The notes: generated from the letters alone by a model not told the origin. A DNA stretch of 64,000 bases from Colius striatus (GCF_028858725.1 NC_084768.1:30844664-30908663), one strand, 5' to 3'; counted from the stretch's first letter, positions 1-13,559 are shown. Translations and numbers: made by a program.

Positions 1-430
1 TGAGCGGGCGGTGAAGCCCTGAGCCCTGCTCCCAGCCATGACGCAGGGGCCGGTTCGTCTCTTTCCGGCTGTTTCCCAGCCTGTCAGTCCAGTCGTGTTG
101 GGTCTTGCCGCGATTTCCCGGATGGCTGCTTGGCACCTGCCTCTTCCCCGTCCGGACGGGCAAGTTCCTGGAGCACCAAGCCGGGGCGATGCACGGCCCC
201 GGTCCCGCCTGCCTGGCTCCGTGCCGCGGCTCCGGCATCCCGCCCCGCACGGTGCCGGGGCCGCCCCGCCTGGTGGTGCTGGGAGGGCCGCGGGGGAGCG
301 GGGCTGCGGGTGCCGGCGGTGGGCAGTGAGTCAGAGCAGGGCTGGGAGGAACGGGCAGCAACCTGCCGGCTGTCTGCGGGGCGGCCGGACTGGCCGGGCG
401 AGTCAGGCGCGGGCGGCAGCGCCGCTGCCG
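1..430. other. CpG-rich patch, possible promoter or first exon of an unseen gene
   Basis: About 160-430 is rich in CpG, and GTGAGT at 326-331 would make a good splice donor. One short frame before it, opening with the ATG at 189, contains a glycine-rich P-loop-like stretch (VVLGGPRGSG), but it lacks the lysine expected in a real nucleotide-binding loop and matches no protein I recognise. It could be the start of a transcript leading rightwards, or only GC-rich DNA. Nothing downstream in the window clearly continues it. Confidence 0.2.
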
Positions 431-2120
431 TTCCTCTGCCGCTGTAGCTGGAGGATGTGCCCAGAGAATGGGCGCTGGTGGGGACACGTGTCCCTGGGTG
501 CTGGAGCTCAGAGACGGGCATGCAGCATGGCCAGGCCGGTTCAGGCGCTGCCCAAGGCTGCGAGCCGGGCAGGCAGAGCAGGGGTGGGATGGCTGTAGTG
601 AGCAGGGCTCTCCCTCCCACTGAGCGCGATGGTACCAGCCACACTGGGATGCTCGGCCTTGGGGAGAGGCACAACCTTTGGTGGCACTCACGCTGCCCAT
701 GGAAAACCCCTTTGCTGCCCAGAGCCGCCTGTATGTCCGTGGCAGGGATGGGGAGGCAGCTGGGAGCAGAGGGTGTAGCCATGGCTGCAGGCAGGTGCGA
801 GGGAGCCGCCTGCCACACCGAGCCCTGCCGTGCCTCCGTGTCCCTGCAACTTGCCTGGGGCAACTGAGGCCATGCCACCACTCCTTCCCTGACAGCAGGA
901 CAGCTCACGGCCCTGCCCGCCCAACCCTCCTCTGTACATGGGGAAGCCAAGGCAGGGAGTGTGACAGAAGTGACATGCTGGGTTAAGGCCCAGAGAAGCC
1001 ACAGGCACTGAGCCAACAGCCCTGCCCAGCCTCACACAGCCCCAGAGCATCCTTTGGGGAGAGCTGGAGGATGGGGCTGAGGTACTGTGGCAATGTCGGA
1101 CTCATTTCAGTGTCTCCAGCAGCCACAGGACTATCCTAGCAGGACTATCCTAGCAACATGCTCTTCAAGACCGTGCCAGGTTGTGCCTCTGTGCCCTCCT
1201 GGCCATGTCAGGCAGGACACAAGCTTTTGTCTGGGGCAGGGGAGGTGCAGATCCCCAAGCCCCCAGACCCCATTTGTTCCCACAACCAAGAATTAGAATC
1301 ACTGCCAGGGACTGTATTTACCTGCAGCTCTCCCTATCCAGAGCAGGGGTTGCCTGTGGAGCACAGGGAGAGTCAGGGTCCTGGTGGGGCAATTCCCTAG
1401 CAGGGACACAGAGGGACCCCTGAGCTAGAAGCCCTTCCCCTACCCTTGCCAGACCCAGTGGTTTCCTGGCATCTGCAGTGCAAGGTGCTGGGTGCCAGGG
1501 CAGGAGGTAAATGAAGAGGGGAACAACTGGGACAGCCCGTGTGATGGAGGAGTCAGGGCATTCTCCCTGAGCAAGGGAAGCTGGATCCTGGCTGGCGGAG
1601 GAGGGATAGAGCCCTGCAGTGCCTGGAGGCTGGGCCCTAGAGCTGGGCTCACCATCCCTAATCACCTCCTTCCCATTCCCCATATCCACATCTAGTTAAT
1701 GAGCCCAGGAGCTGCTGCTGGCAAGATGCTGGGAGCCTTGTCCTGCTGCAAGCTGTAACCCTTCCCTGCCCGGGCTCCCACAGCCTGCTCCGTGCCCTGC
1801 TCGTTGCTGGCACCACAGGGTGAGGATGCAACAGCCACAAGGTCCCAGACTTCGGGGCCACTGATGGGCCATCAGAGTCAGGATGTGCCCAGCCTGCATG
1901 GTCCCATCCAGACCCCACAGTGTCCCAGGGAATGGGCTGGGAAACAGCTGGCTACAGCACTCCTGGATTACAGCAGTGTCTGGGGCAAGGGTGCTGGACA
2001 CAAGGGCCCCAACAAGCCCATCATGTCCCTGTTGTCCCCCACGTTGTCCTGACAGAGCCCTCACCCCAGGAGCAATGCCTTCCAGGGCTTGGGACAGGTA
2101 GAGCAGGATCCCTGCCCCAG

Positions 2121-2210
2121 CCTGTCATTTCGGCTTTAATTGAATCCCCTGCTGTTCCCGTTCATCGGGGCTGAATGAGGGGCTGGCTAATGAGGAGAAT
2201 GTGATTAGCA
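2121..2210. promoter_or_regulatory. AT-rich island with homeobox-like cores (candidate conserved noncoding element)
   Basis: A block in otherwise GC-rich DNA containing CTTTAATTGAAT, GGCTAATGAGG and GTGATTAGC, that is, several TAAT/ATTA cores in 90 bp. This composition is typical of vertebrate distal enhancers. Conservation cannot be judged from one sequence, so function is only inferred. Confidence 0.25.
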
Positions 2211-3869
2211 GGACAGGGGGCTGGCTCTGGGCACAGGGAGGCTTCCCTGGGCCAGGTAATGACAGGCTTTTGTCCCCTCTGCTCCTGCTCCCTGACAGAG
2301 GCAGGTGGATGAGGATGCCCCGGGCAAAGAGTGGGTAGCAAAGGGCTGAACTCAGCAAGTCCTGGCCATTCCCACCCTCCTGCAGTGCCACACTGAAGGG
2401 ATGCCTTGGCTGCTGGAACCTGGCTGGGGGCCCAGGACTCCTGACTTCAGCTTTGCTGCCTGGCCCCAGAGTGTCAGCTGGGGAAGACATCCCAGCCTGT
2501 CACCTGCAGTCCTGAGGATCCTGCTCCTGGCTGGGAAACCCATCCAGCCATCAGGTCCTCAGGACACCGTATTTTTGATGACCAGACTGTCTCCAGGATG
2601 GGACAGATGCCTGGACAGCAGGATCCAACCTGCATCAGCCCTGGAGCAGAGCAGGATGGGGTGCAAGGACACACAGGGATAGTTGCCTCCCAACACTGCT
2701 TGCCCATGCAAGGGCCAGCATGGGGACACACGTCAGCCGGCACTGTTGGGAACATAGATTTGAGTTCATGGCTGCTGAGATTCCAGGGATGGGATCTGTC
2801 TCTTTGTGGCCTGAGCCACACAGCTCAGCATCAGCCAGTGCAGAGCCAAGGAGAGGAGAAGGACCAGCTCTCACCCTGCTGTGGGTCAGGCCCTCAGGAA
2901 TAGAGGTGTGTGTCTCTAGCCAAGCTCTCATGGCCAATGCTTCAGCCTCACTGGGGTCCTGCACCCTGTGAGTCTGCAAGGACACAGGGAGCCCAGGCTG
3001 AGCACAGTGTGAAGGGGCAGGACCCTGTGGTGGGATCCCCCTGCAGGCAGCACAGCGGGAGGCAGCACAGGGTTTGTAGTGCCTGCAGCCTGGCAAACAG
3101 GTGAGTGGAGAGGCAGACAGATCGTGTGTGACAGGCTGGGGATAATTCACTGCTCCCGAGGAGAGAAATCCTCCACCTGGAAAGGAATCTGCCTTCCTCC
3201 ACCCTGCAGGGCCTGGAGGGGCAGGAAGGGGTGTGCAGGTGGGCTGCTGTGCCCTGAGCCTGGGCAGGGCGCCTGAGAGGGACCCCTCTGCCCCATGGAT
3301 GCAAATCCAGATGCTGGGGAGGAGACCAGGGTTGGTGCCAGCTGCTCACCCACCCTGCAGGTCTACACATCCCCCCCCACCATGGCCAGCACAGTCCCTA
3401 TGCCAGGGGCATACACTGGGTGAGCTGGAGGGTGCTCCCTGACCCCAACAGCTGCTGGCCGCCAGCAGCCCATTAGCTCCCATCCCTGCCTCTGGGTGGG
3501 AAGGTGATGCTGATCCTGCCAGGGGGCAGAGGTGCCCTGGCAGGGTGCTGTGCATGCATGGCTATGGGCAAAGGCTGTGGTGAGCAGTGCTGAGAGGGCT
3601 GGGAGCCACAATGGCTGAAGTGCTCGTGGGAAGGGTCCAGCCTGCGTGGCCCAGCCCATGGCCACTGCGTTAGGGAAGCTGCTGAGGGGCAGGCCCTGGC
3701 ATGAAGCAGCAGCTCTGCTGAATGTCTCCTGTCTCAGCATCTCCCCAGGGCTGCAACATGTTCCCCACAGGGGCTTGGCCTTGGGGCTGCCCAGGGTGTG
3801 CACTGACACGTGTGTGTGTGTGTGTACACATATGTATGAGCATGAGTGTATTGACTGGGCACGTGACCT

Positions 3870-3960
3870 GTCTTTAGTTGGGGCTAATTAAGTAGTGAGC
3901 TAACCAGCAAAGAACCCTCCTTGATTGGCTTTCTGGGAAGAGTAAAAGAGGCAAATGAGG
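3870..3960. promoter_or_regulatory. AT-rich island, candidate regulatory element
   Basis: Contains GGGCTAATTAAGTAG (homeobox-like), CTTGATTGGC (inverted CCAAT-like) and AAAAGAGGCAAATGAGG within 90 bp, surrounded by GC-rich DNA. Inferred from composition only. Confidence 0.22.
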
Positions 3961-4424
3961 ACCAGTGGGGGCACAGGTCACCCCCAGCATCCCTAAGCCA
4001 CAAGCAGCCTCACACCAGTGTCTGGGAGTAGATGACTCTGGGGGAGGGCTTTCCCCACCTTCAGCCAAGTACCTCCATCCCTGGTACACCCACCCCTGTC
4101 CTTCCTGACTCTCTAGGGAACAGACTGAGATGATGAGGACAATGTTCTGGTAAGGATGTGGGAGCAGGCTGCAGGGCTGGGGGAGACCAGGCAGGAGCCT
4201 GGTGCCGTGCAGCTCGGTGGCCTCAGCTCCTGGAGGGATGCCCCCGCCCAGGAGACACAGAGCCTGCTTGCTCAGCCAAAGGCACACGTGGCCATGGCAG
4301 GCAGCCTGCCTGCAGCGGGCAGGGCTGTGGCAGCAGCCCTCTCCCTGGCACAGCCACCCTCCCTGCCAGTCCCCACATCTCCCCAGCATCCTGCCCCGCA
4401 CAAACATTCCCTCACTCCCGGCCA

Positions 4425-4560
4425 CGGTAAATATTGTAGCAGAGCAAACAGTGAATCAGCCCCCTTTGTTCAAGTGCTACTGGCAGCCCTGGCTTGTTCG
4501 ACTGCTGTTTAATGACCCTCCAGTTGTGTACCCTGCAGGTACTCATTAACCCCAGGCTGC
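4425..4560. promoter_or_regulatory. AT-rich island with SOX- and homeobox-like sites
   Basis: Contains GGTAAATATTG (forkhead-like), GAGCAAACAG, CCCTTTGTTCAAG (SOX-like CTTTGTT), CTGTTTAATGACC and CTCATTAACC in about 135 bp. The density of different transcription-factor-like words in a GC-rich flank suggests a distal enhancer of SLC6A9 or a neighbour. Not verified. Confidence 0.28.
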
Positions 4561-5929
4561 AGATGGTGAGAAGGAGGGATCTGAGCCAGCCAGGAACAGT
4601 TTGCCAGTGCTGGGGACCGGCTCTGGGCAAATTCTGGTGACCTTTTCCCGGGTGCCAACATGCTAGAGGTTTCCTCTCACACCTCTGCAAGGTGCATCCA
4701 ACCTGCTGTGAGCCCAGCAAGGCTGCAGGCCCATGGCCACCCCACAGCACAGCCTGGCACAGCACAGTGGGGCTTCACTTGGGGCAGCACCCCCTTCAGA
4801 GCTTCCCATTGCAGCTCAGCATATGCTCCTGGCACAGCCATGAGTCACAGAGGAGCTGCTGGCTATCATGGAAGGATGCTCAAACACCCCTTTGCAGCAG
4901 GAGGCCTCTTGGTAGGAGTTGTATAGAGGAGAGTTATGCAACATAACTCGAGCTGGTCAGTTAGGACCAGGTGGAAATGAGCGGTGGGATATCCTGAAAG
5001 GTTCAGAGCGTGAGACAGGGGATGGAAATGGGCAATCCAGGAGGGACTGGGAAGAACTGGCCAAAAGCCTGTCCCAGAGCAGGGAGATGGGGGCAAGTGG
5101 GAGCACAGAGCTGCTGCTCTGGCCTTGATGCCATCCCATGAGCTATAGAGAGGCTGCATGTCCTATAGAAAGCTCTTTTTCCCAGGAGACACCCACAGAG
5201 ACCCAGGGCTTCCCACCAATGGGGCTGGGAGAGTGCCAATGCCCCCAGGTGTGTGCAGGCTGGTGCCAGCACGGGAGGGCTCCACAGCAGCAGTAGCAGG
5301 GCTTGGCCTGGGACAGCCCATCGATGCTGGACCCGCGGGACCCTCCTGACAACACTGTGGGGCTGCTCTTGCTGCTGCCCCTCTGCTTGCTTCTCATCTC
5401 CCATTCACTTGGCCCTGGCTCCACCCCACATTGTTGTCTTGCTCCTTCCCCTATTGTGGTCCTGCCTGGGCTCCACATTGTGGCTCTGGCCCTGCCCCAC
5501 AGTCGCCCCATGATGGCCTGTCACCAAGGAGCAGTGCCAGCACAGCCCAGAGACTCCCTATGCACCAACTGAGCCAGCAGTGCCACAGGGTCCCCAGGGT
5601 CCCCAGCACCAGGTGGGTGATGCCCCACACCAGCAACAGCAGGTACCAGGATGCCAACCCCACTCCTCTGTGTCCCCACGCAAAACTGTTCCCAGGCTAC
5701 TGGGCAAACAGGGCTGGTGGCAGGAGACGGGACAGGGCCTGGGGCCATCCCAGCTACCACCAACAAACAGCCATCTCCCGAAGAGCAACAGTGGGCATGG
5801 GGCAGGACCCATGTCCTTGTAGGGCAGTGCAGGACCCATCCCTGCTGCCAGCAGAGGAGAGAGCCCGGGGAGGAGCACGGAGAGCGCGGGGTGCCCAGCA
5901 TGCTGGAGTACGGCTGCCAGGAAGGCAGC

Positions 5930-6000
5930 CCCGATAAACATCTAGCCTCTGTTTATTTATGACCGAGGATATTTATACCACAAAGTCCTTTAAACGTAGC
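5930..6000. promoter_or_regulatory. AT-rich island with paired forkhead-like sites
   Basis: CCGATAAACATC and CTGTTTATTTATG face each other within 30 bp and are followed by GGATATTTATACC and CTTTAAACG. Forkhead factors bind (G/A)(T/C)AAACA, so a paired arrangement is plausible. Inference from the words alone. Confidence 0.25.
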
Positions 6001-8330
6001 TGGGGACACACCCAGGCACCATCCAGCGCCGGCGGCCGCGGGGCTGCTCCCGGCACGGCTGCGCATGGGGCAGGCGGTGGGTGCACTGGTGGGATCGGTA
6101 TCCCCAGCACTGACACTCACCGAGGGCTGCGAGGAACGGCAGCACAGCCGTGGGGCCAGTGGCAATTGTCACAGGGGCAGGATGAGGCTGGCACTTGTAG
6201 AGACGGGGTTCCCGGGGATGATGGCACAGTCTCTGTGCCCATGCAATGAGGATGCTGGCGCACCAGAGCAGTTCCTGGCACACCAGAGCAGGCATTTTTC
6301 CTGTCCCAGCGCCGTGAAGGGTTAGTTGTGGCGTCAGTAACAACCTTGGGGCTATGTCCCAAAATAACAGCTCACAGCTGAGCCGCGGCTGAGCCCGGAG
6401 CATCCCGCGGGCCGTGGGGCACGCTGCGGCAGCCTCTGTCCCGCGTCCCCACATCTCCCCGTCCCCCTGCCCTCCTCAGCTGCTCGGTCCCTGGCCCGAG
6501 CTTCCCCGCCTCGGTGTCTGCTTCCCTCTGCCGGCAGCGGGCACCCGTCGCTCCCCGCACCGCTCGCGGTTGCTGCTCCCCCAGCCCCGAGGCAGCACCA
6601 TCCCCGCCAGCCAGACCCGCTGCGCCCCTTCCTCCTCTCTGCCCAGCTTTGGGTGAAATGTGCCCTTTTGTTCGCGTGCAGTCTGCAGCTGCTCCATGCA
6701 TCGCCCTGCCCTCATCGCTGTGGCATCGTCTGCAGAGTGGAACCAACAGCAGTTTGGCATTGCTCCTGTCCCACGGTGAGCTGCAGAGATGCCCTGGGCA
6801 CACACAGGCCTGGAGCTCCATGCCCTGTCTGGATTCTCTGCGAGGTGCTGCAGGTGCTCACCTGAGCAGCCCTTGGTGCTTGCAGCCCCAGGCTATGCGG
6901 ACGTGCCACCCGTGCTCAGCACACCCACTGCCCGCTGCTCTGCCCAGCGTCCTCATCAACTGAATTCCTTGTCTCTGTGAAGGACCCAATAGGTTTGGAC
7001 AGGCGAGGTCAAGTTCCCAGGAGGCAAAGGCAGTGTGTGCTAGGATCCCTACTCATTCAGTCTAGATTAATTAGATCCCATCTCAGTTTCCCCTGTTTCT
7101 CCAGGAGAGATGATGCCCACTTGCCTGTGATTGTCCTTGACAGCTAAGACAGCCCCATGTCCTCCCATAAATGTGCTGCACTTCATCCCACTGAGCCTTT
7201 CATGTCCAGCTTGTCCTAAAATCCCTGCCTCTTGGACCAAAACAAGCCAGCAGCGACTGAGCAGTGGGAGCTCGGGGCTGGCCAGCCTGAGCAGGGTCTG
7301 CATGCCCAGCACCCCAGCAACCCACCCCACAGGGACCATCCACACAGATGTTCCCCTGGCCTGGGCCATCCCTCTCTTTTGCAGCCATCCCCTCTGTCCT
7401 CTGCTGCGTTTATTGCTGCCAACTCACATTAAGAGCTGCAAAGCTGCGTGGCAGAGCTGGCCAGAATGCGTGTCCAGGGCGCAGCCTGGCCGTGCCCAGA
7501 GGCTGCCTGTCCTTGTCCCTGTCCCTGTCCCCGAGCAGGCTGGAGCTTGTCTCCTGGCTGGGGAACAGGACTATCCAGATCTATGTGCCGTGAGGGGCTC
7601 GGAAGGCAGCCACCCTCCAAGCTTTACCCGCAGAGCTCCCGCAGGCGCTCCCCAGGGCCGCAGGAGCAGCTGTGGGGGCGATGGGTGCCCGGCTGCAGGG
7701 CAGCACCGGCACAGCCCTGACGGCTGCCGGCAGCGGGGCCAGGGCCGCCGGCCGGGCTGGGCTGTGCGCGGGGCAGCGTCCCGGCGGCTGCAGTAAGCGA
7801 TAACTGTCCGCAGAGGGAGCCCGGCACCTTCCCAGCCCTCCCGGCGCCGGGGGACAACAACCGGCACCCGGCACTCTCCTTCTCCTCCGTCCCGCTCAGG
7901 CCGGCAGCTCCGCTCGGGGCCCCGGCCCCTCTGCCCATGAGATGAGAGTGTGGGTCCTCAGCACCCGCCAGCTCCCCCGGGTCCCCTGCGCCGACGGACT
8001 GGGCTGAGATGCGGGTCGGGGATGATTCCCCGCTCCACGCCGGGCACGGTTGGGTCCCTGTCTGCAGTATCCGGGGCTCCATCCCTCTAGACCTGTGCTG
8101 GGGAGACAGCTCCCCAGCCACTTAAGCCCTCCTCAGCACTCCCTACTGGACGTGCCTGCAGGCAGCAGCCGTAGCACCCGAGTGCTCATCTCTGCCAGCA
8201 CTGGGAATTTTACCCATCCTGGGGTCTGTGGACTTCAACCACGGAGCCCTCCGGCTGAGCCCTCCCACTCTGAGATCCTCACTCCCAACGCAGCTGGTGT
8301 TTGCTTGGCACCAGGAGGTACCGGCTTGTC

Positions 8331-8420
8331 ATGACCTCAGTGAGAAAGGCACTCAGACTCATTAAGTGTCATTTAAAATGCTATTTATTAGAGCTCACGC
8401 TACAAAGAGATAATGTTGGA
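8331..8420. promoter_or_regulatory. AT-rich island, candidate regulatory element
   Basis: Contains ATGACCTCAGTGAG (half-site-like), CTCATTAAGTG, CATTTAAAATG, GCTATTTATTAGAG (MEF2-like) and AGATAATG. It stands out from the GC-rich flank. No coding potential seen. Confidence 0.22.
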
Positions 8421-11400
8421 TCCCTTCAGATGCAGGAGCCCTGCACTGTGCAACAGCGAGCAGACTCCCAGCCCACGGGCAGTGTGCCATGCAGACCTCG
8501 TCAGCAGAAAGTGTTACACCATCTTAGTCATTTGAGCTGTTAGACAATTTCCGTGGAAGAAAGCAGCTCCATTCTTTTTTTTTTTCTACTGCCCAAAATA
8601 TTCTCCCCTGAGAACTTCTTGCTGCTGTTTCAGATACAGATACACACGTGGCAGGTACCAGGTACGAGCTCCCTGCAGACTGATCTGCTACAGCCTGTCT
8701 TTGAACACGGCTGAGCTTGCCCTGCAGCCAAGAGATGCCCACAGCACAGGTCTGGGCTTGCTCAGCTCAGGTTTGTTGTTACATGGGTCACTAACTCCAT
8801 GATGCACGGTGGTCTCCTGGACAGGACCATGCAGCAGCCTGGCTGAAGTGGGGTGTCAGAGCTGCAGGGGACTGTACTATTTCTCAGGGCCCCCAGCCGC
8901 ATGTCATCAGTGTGTGTGTGCCCCACAATCCAGCCCCCTGGATGCTACGTGCTGTAAGGTGGGTGGGGAGGGGACAATTCCTTGAAATGATTACACCATA
9001 TGATTGCCCCAAGAGGAATCAAAACCCCTGTGTCATGCAGAATGGAGAACTCAGTTGCTTTTGGGGATCATGCAGAGGAGATGGCCTTGGAGATGACCAA
9101 TGTCAGAACAAACGTCATATGTGGGCAAGTGTTGGCTGCTGCTTTGCCAGGCTGGTGCAGTCACCGTTCCCTGTCTCTCATCCCTGTGTGCTCTCTGTGG
9201 GAGTACAACAACCCTGCACTCGAGGGATGCTGCCCAGCCCAGCCCCAGCATCTAGGTGTGATTCCCACCCAGCCACCTGCCTGCCCACTGCTCCCCAGAG
9301 ACGTGGCACCAACCCCAGGCAGGGGAGCGATACCACCTCCTTTAGCCAGGGCACAATAGCTGGCTGTCTGTGCTGGGAAGGGGGACCTGGTGGCAGAAAG
9401 ATTACAACCTGGTCCCTGTGTATGGCTGGGCTATGGTGTGGCAGAGCTGAGGCCAGGGCCAGAGGGGTATCTCTCAGCACGTGGCTGGCTGCCAAGTTGC
9501 AATGGGAGCTGGGAGTAGCTCTGGGAGCCCTGCCTGGCACCAGCTCTCTTCCTTCGGGGGCAAAGGGGGGGTTTGCAGAGCCCCAGGGCTGCATCTGCAC
9601 ACTCTCTCTGGGCAGAGCACCCATGGGTGCACCAGAGGAGACAGTCCCTGGGGAGAATCTCGTATCAGCCTGGGCTTGCTCAGTGGCCAGCAGCCCAGGG
9701 GAGGTGGGCTGAGGGCTGCAGCAGGATGGCAGCTGCCTCCAGCTGCTCCAGGTCCATGGGGCACTGTCATGGGATAGCTCCCAGTGGCCAGGCAGTGGGG
9801 GAAGAAGGAAAAGCTATTTTGGGCAGCCCAAGGCAACCTCAGCTGTCATGCTGTCTCTTTCACAGAGCCTGCACTGGGCCAGGGACTGGGTGCTGCCCTG
9901 GGCAGCATTAGGGGAGGTGCATATGCTTCCAGTGAGGTTCCCAGCACCCCGCTGCCCCCTGCACCCAGAGGACAGCCACAGCCAATGAATAAGGCTGCCC
10001 AGTGCAGAGCTGGCATGGGTGATACTAAGCCATCTAGATGGCTCTATGCTTCCCAGCCAGGTGCAACCAGGATGGAGGGAGGAACAGCAGCCTGAGGACA
10101 CACAGTACGAGTTCTCAGCAACGGAGCCCTTTTCTGTGCTCAGGGCTGTGCCCACTGGCTGCCCATGTCCATGGTGTGAAACACAAGCTCTGCACTGAGT
10201 GCTGGGTGCCGTGAGTACTGCTGAGGCGGGCTGCAAGGAAGGGCAGTGCAGGGCCCAGCTTCACTCCCTACAGCTGCTGGCCCTGGGATGCCATGGGTTT
10301 GGCCACCCACCTTGCTGCTTTCCCCAGGCTGGCTGGATCCTCCACAAGGGAATTTCCCCAGGCCACTACCAAGCACCTGAATGGAAAGTCCCCAGGAGCT
10401 GTGCCTGCACTGCTGGGGATGCAAATCCCTGTGGCCCAGAGCAACGATGCCCTCAGCGTCACCTCCCATCTCTGACACTGCTTGCCTGCCCTGGCGCTCA
10501 CCCAGGCCACAGCACTCAACCGAAGCCAGGAGCTGGACGGGGAGTGAGCTGCCGGCGAAGCCCGAGGCAGAGGTACAGCGAGGCCAGGGGAAAGCAGGGA
10601 GAGAGGCAGCTCTTGGGACAGCAGAGACAAGAGTCTGAGGGTAGAGGAGGATGCCAGGGCACTGGCATGGCACTGCCACACGGTACTGTAAGCGTGCCAG
10701 GTCTTTGCTGGGGAGCAGAGCAGCAAATTAGGGACAATTCCGGTGACTTTCCAAGATCTTTGATACCATCACGGGAGCCGTGGGGCGGGAGATGACGTGC
10801 TGTCATGGACCAGTTCCTCTCTATGTGCCAGGCAGGATGAGGAAGACATGCAAGGGAGAAAAGAAAGATAGGAAAGCTGGAAGGGCAAAACCTGAGCTGG
10901 TGGCTCTTGTCTGGAGCTTTCCCTGGCTGCATTACGGGGTCCCTCCTGATAATGCAAAGGTGACCATGCCCTCCCCAGAGCTGGCACATTCACTTGGCCT
11001 GCATGGGGGCCTTCTGTCCTCCATCCTGACAGCAGAGGCTGTGCTCTGCCAGCCTACTCCCTCTCCAGGCTCCAGTGCTCAGCTGGGACCAGGATGAGGG
11101 TCACTCCAGGGCAGTGATGCCCAGTCTCTGCAGCTCCCCAGGCAGTACTGTTCCCTTTGGGGCTGGCTCACAGCCTGGGGAGCTGGCACTTACTTCCAAG
11201 AAGCTGGTTTAAAACGAAACTGGTTGATTTTGGTGACGTACCATCATGTCAAAGATGAACTTTGCCCACCCTCTGCCTCCCACCCCAGGAAACACACAAA
11301 CATTGGGGGTGTGATGCCAGGTGACTCTCTGGCTTTGCACACAGTATCCCATCACGGGGAGACCTCAGGGCCAGACCCAGACCCAACAGAGCTGGGCTTT

Positions 11401-13559
11401 ATGGTGCTTGGGAAGCACTTGGGAGACAACTCCAGGGTCCCTCCATGGAGGTACACAGCCAGCTCTCATGCCAGGCACACAGAGCAGGGAAAGTAACACT
11501 AAATCCTGCTGCTTTTGCTGCACCCCCGAACTCAAGAACAAGCTCTGAGCCACGTCAGGGCTCCAAGCACCCAGGGATCACCACAGCTTGTGCCACAGGA
11601 CTGGGCTCAGCCCTCTCTCAGGTACTGGAAGCTGGCATTTCCTCCCCACCCTTCACCCTTCTGGATCCCTGCCTGCTTTTGCCCGCAGTTTCCCAAGCAA
11701 CAGCACCCATGGAGACGGGAGAGGAGAGGCCGTGCTGCCAAGGCGGCCATGCCACCCACACGCTGACCTATGTCCCCCACAGAGATGCCACAGCCACAAT
11801 GAGATCACTGCACTCACCTGCAGAGAGGAAAGACACCAACCCCACAGACCTGAACGGCACCAGAGAAGGAGTGCTGTGGCATCAACCCCCACACCCTGCA
11901 CAGACTTTGGGGACACTGTGATACCTGCCACACTAGAAGTGATGGAGAGAGGGGAAGGAGATAAGTGCTGCAAAGCAGGGAATGGGGGGATGATTGCTAC
12001 TAGCTGGGAAGAGATGGGTAGGAGGGGGCATGAGCACAGCCTGGAGGCTCACACCCATCCTGCATCTCTTCGGCACCGCAGCCTTGCACCCCAGGGCATG
12101 GCAGGACAGACACTGGGCACCATGAGCCCCTGGCCAGCCCAGCAGGATGATATCCAAAGCCATGGCTGTGTGAAGAGCCCAGGCTCCTGGGGAGGAGGAG
12201 TTCACACCCAGGTGCAGGGTGCTACCGGGCCCCTTCTCCTGTTTCTCCAAGGCAAGACATGGGAGAGCACAAAAGGGGATTCACAGGACGTGAGGGAGAC
12301 GGCAAGGAGCCCCGAGAGTTGGGGACACAGAGTCCTTGTGAAGCCAGCACGGCCCGTCCCACCTGGCATACCCCAATGCCCGTTCTTGCTTGTGTTTGGC
12401 TTGTGCAAGGACTGAGATGTTGGGTGCAAGAGCTCTGGAGCCAGCCCTGCCTGCAGGAAGCCATGCTGGAGGTTGAAAGTACAAGTTTCATCCACAAAAA
12501 TTCATCCCTTGAGGGTGAAGTCTGCAACTCCTTGTGGCTGGCAGCTCCTCTCCCAAAGCCCAGACCCTGGGGCAGGGGTGCGAGTTGCAGCCAGGCTCTG
12601 GCTCTGACGCAGGATGCTGGGCGTGGGATTCTGGATTTGGGATGTTGGGTGTGGGATGTCGGATTCAGGTGCCAGGTCCTGGATTTGGGCTGCAGGGTGG
12701 GGTGGGGTGGGAGGCCACGTGCAGCCCAGAGAAAGTTGCTAGTGAGCAACTTGGCTCCTGGGGCAGAGCAGCCGTGTGTGGGTGCTGGGAGGGTGTGGGA
12801 AGACCTGAGTACCCGCTGGTTTCACTGCTGCCTTCCCCTTCCTGCTGTGGGTGGGTGTCCTGACTCAGGCTTTACCAGAATGACAAAACGAAAGCAGTGT
12901 TGATACACCAGTGCACTGGCAGTGTCCCACCCTGCAGCCCAGCGCCCCGGTGAGCAGCGGAGCCTGCAGTAGCTGACCAGACACCCCTGGGGCACCCATC
13001 ACTGCCCTCACCTCTGCCTCGTGGCGTGCTGAGGAGTTCCTTAACCAGGCACCAACCTGCGGAGACAACGGGGATCCGTGGAGAGAACAGGTAAGAGGTG
13101 CTGCACAAGTGGGCTGGAGCACTGGGGAGGCAGCTCTGGGATGGTGTGCAGGGCTGTGGAGGCTGGAAAGACCAGAGAGCAGAGATGGAAACAGGGACAG
13201 GGACGTGGGAAGGGCTGTGTTGTTGGTGTGTTCACAGGGTGCTGCGGTGCAGGGCCCCTGCTGCTGCCCTGCCACACTCCCCAGAGCTGCTCCAGGGCCC
13301 CGCTGTGCAGCATGCCCCGAGAGCTGTGTGGGATCCAGGGCACAGGGCAGGGTGCTGGAGTGCAGGGATTTGTCCCTGCAGGCAGGGAGAAGAGGCACCC
13401 GTCCCGGCAGGCGCGAAGGGGAAGGAGAGAGGGAGGGAGAGAGAGAGAGGGAGGAGAAGGCTCGGCGAGGGGCCAGGCATGGGGTGGCCCACGGCACACC
13501 CGTCATGCATTACTGGAAACATCTGGCCGGGGCTGCGGGGGCGTGCGCTGGCTGCACAC

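Larger units (their letters stand above)
431..13550. other. Intergenic region with no recognisable gene
   Basis: Moderately GC-rich DNA. Many open frames occur because TAA/TAG/TGA are scarce, but none resembles a known protein, and no chain of frames is joined by credible splice sites. It holds short simple repeats (for example a GT run near 3809-3824) and a few AT-rich islands listed separately as possible regulatory elements. It is the upstream flank of SLC6A9. Confidence 0.6.

Noticed and set aside
84-1016. 310-codon minus-strand open frame near the left edge
   Set aside because: No similarity to any known family, Ala/Pro/Ser-rich composition of GC-rich noncoding DNA, and no supporting splice or promoter context.
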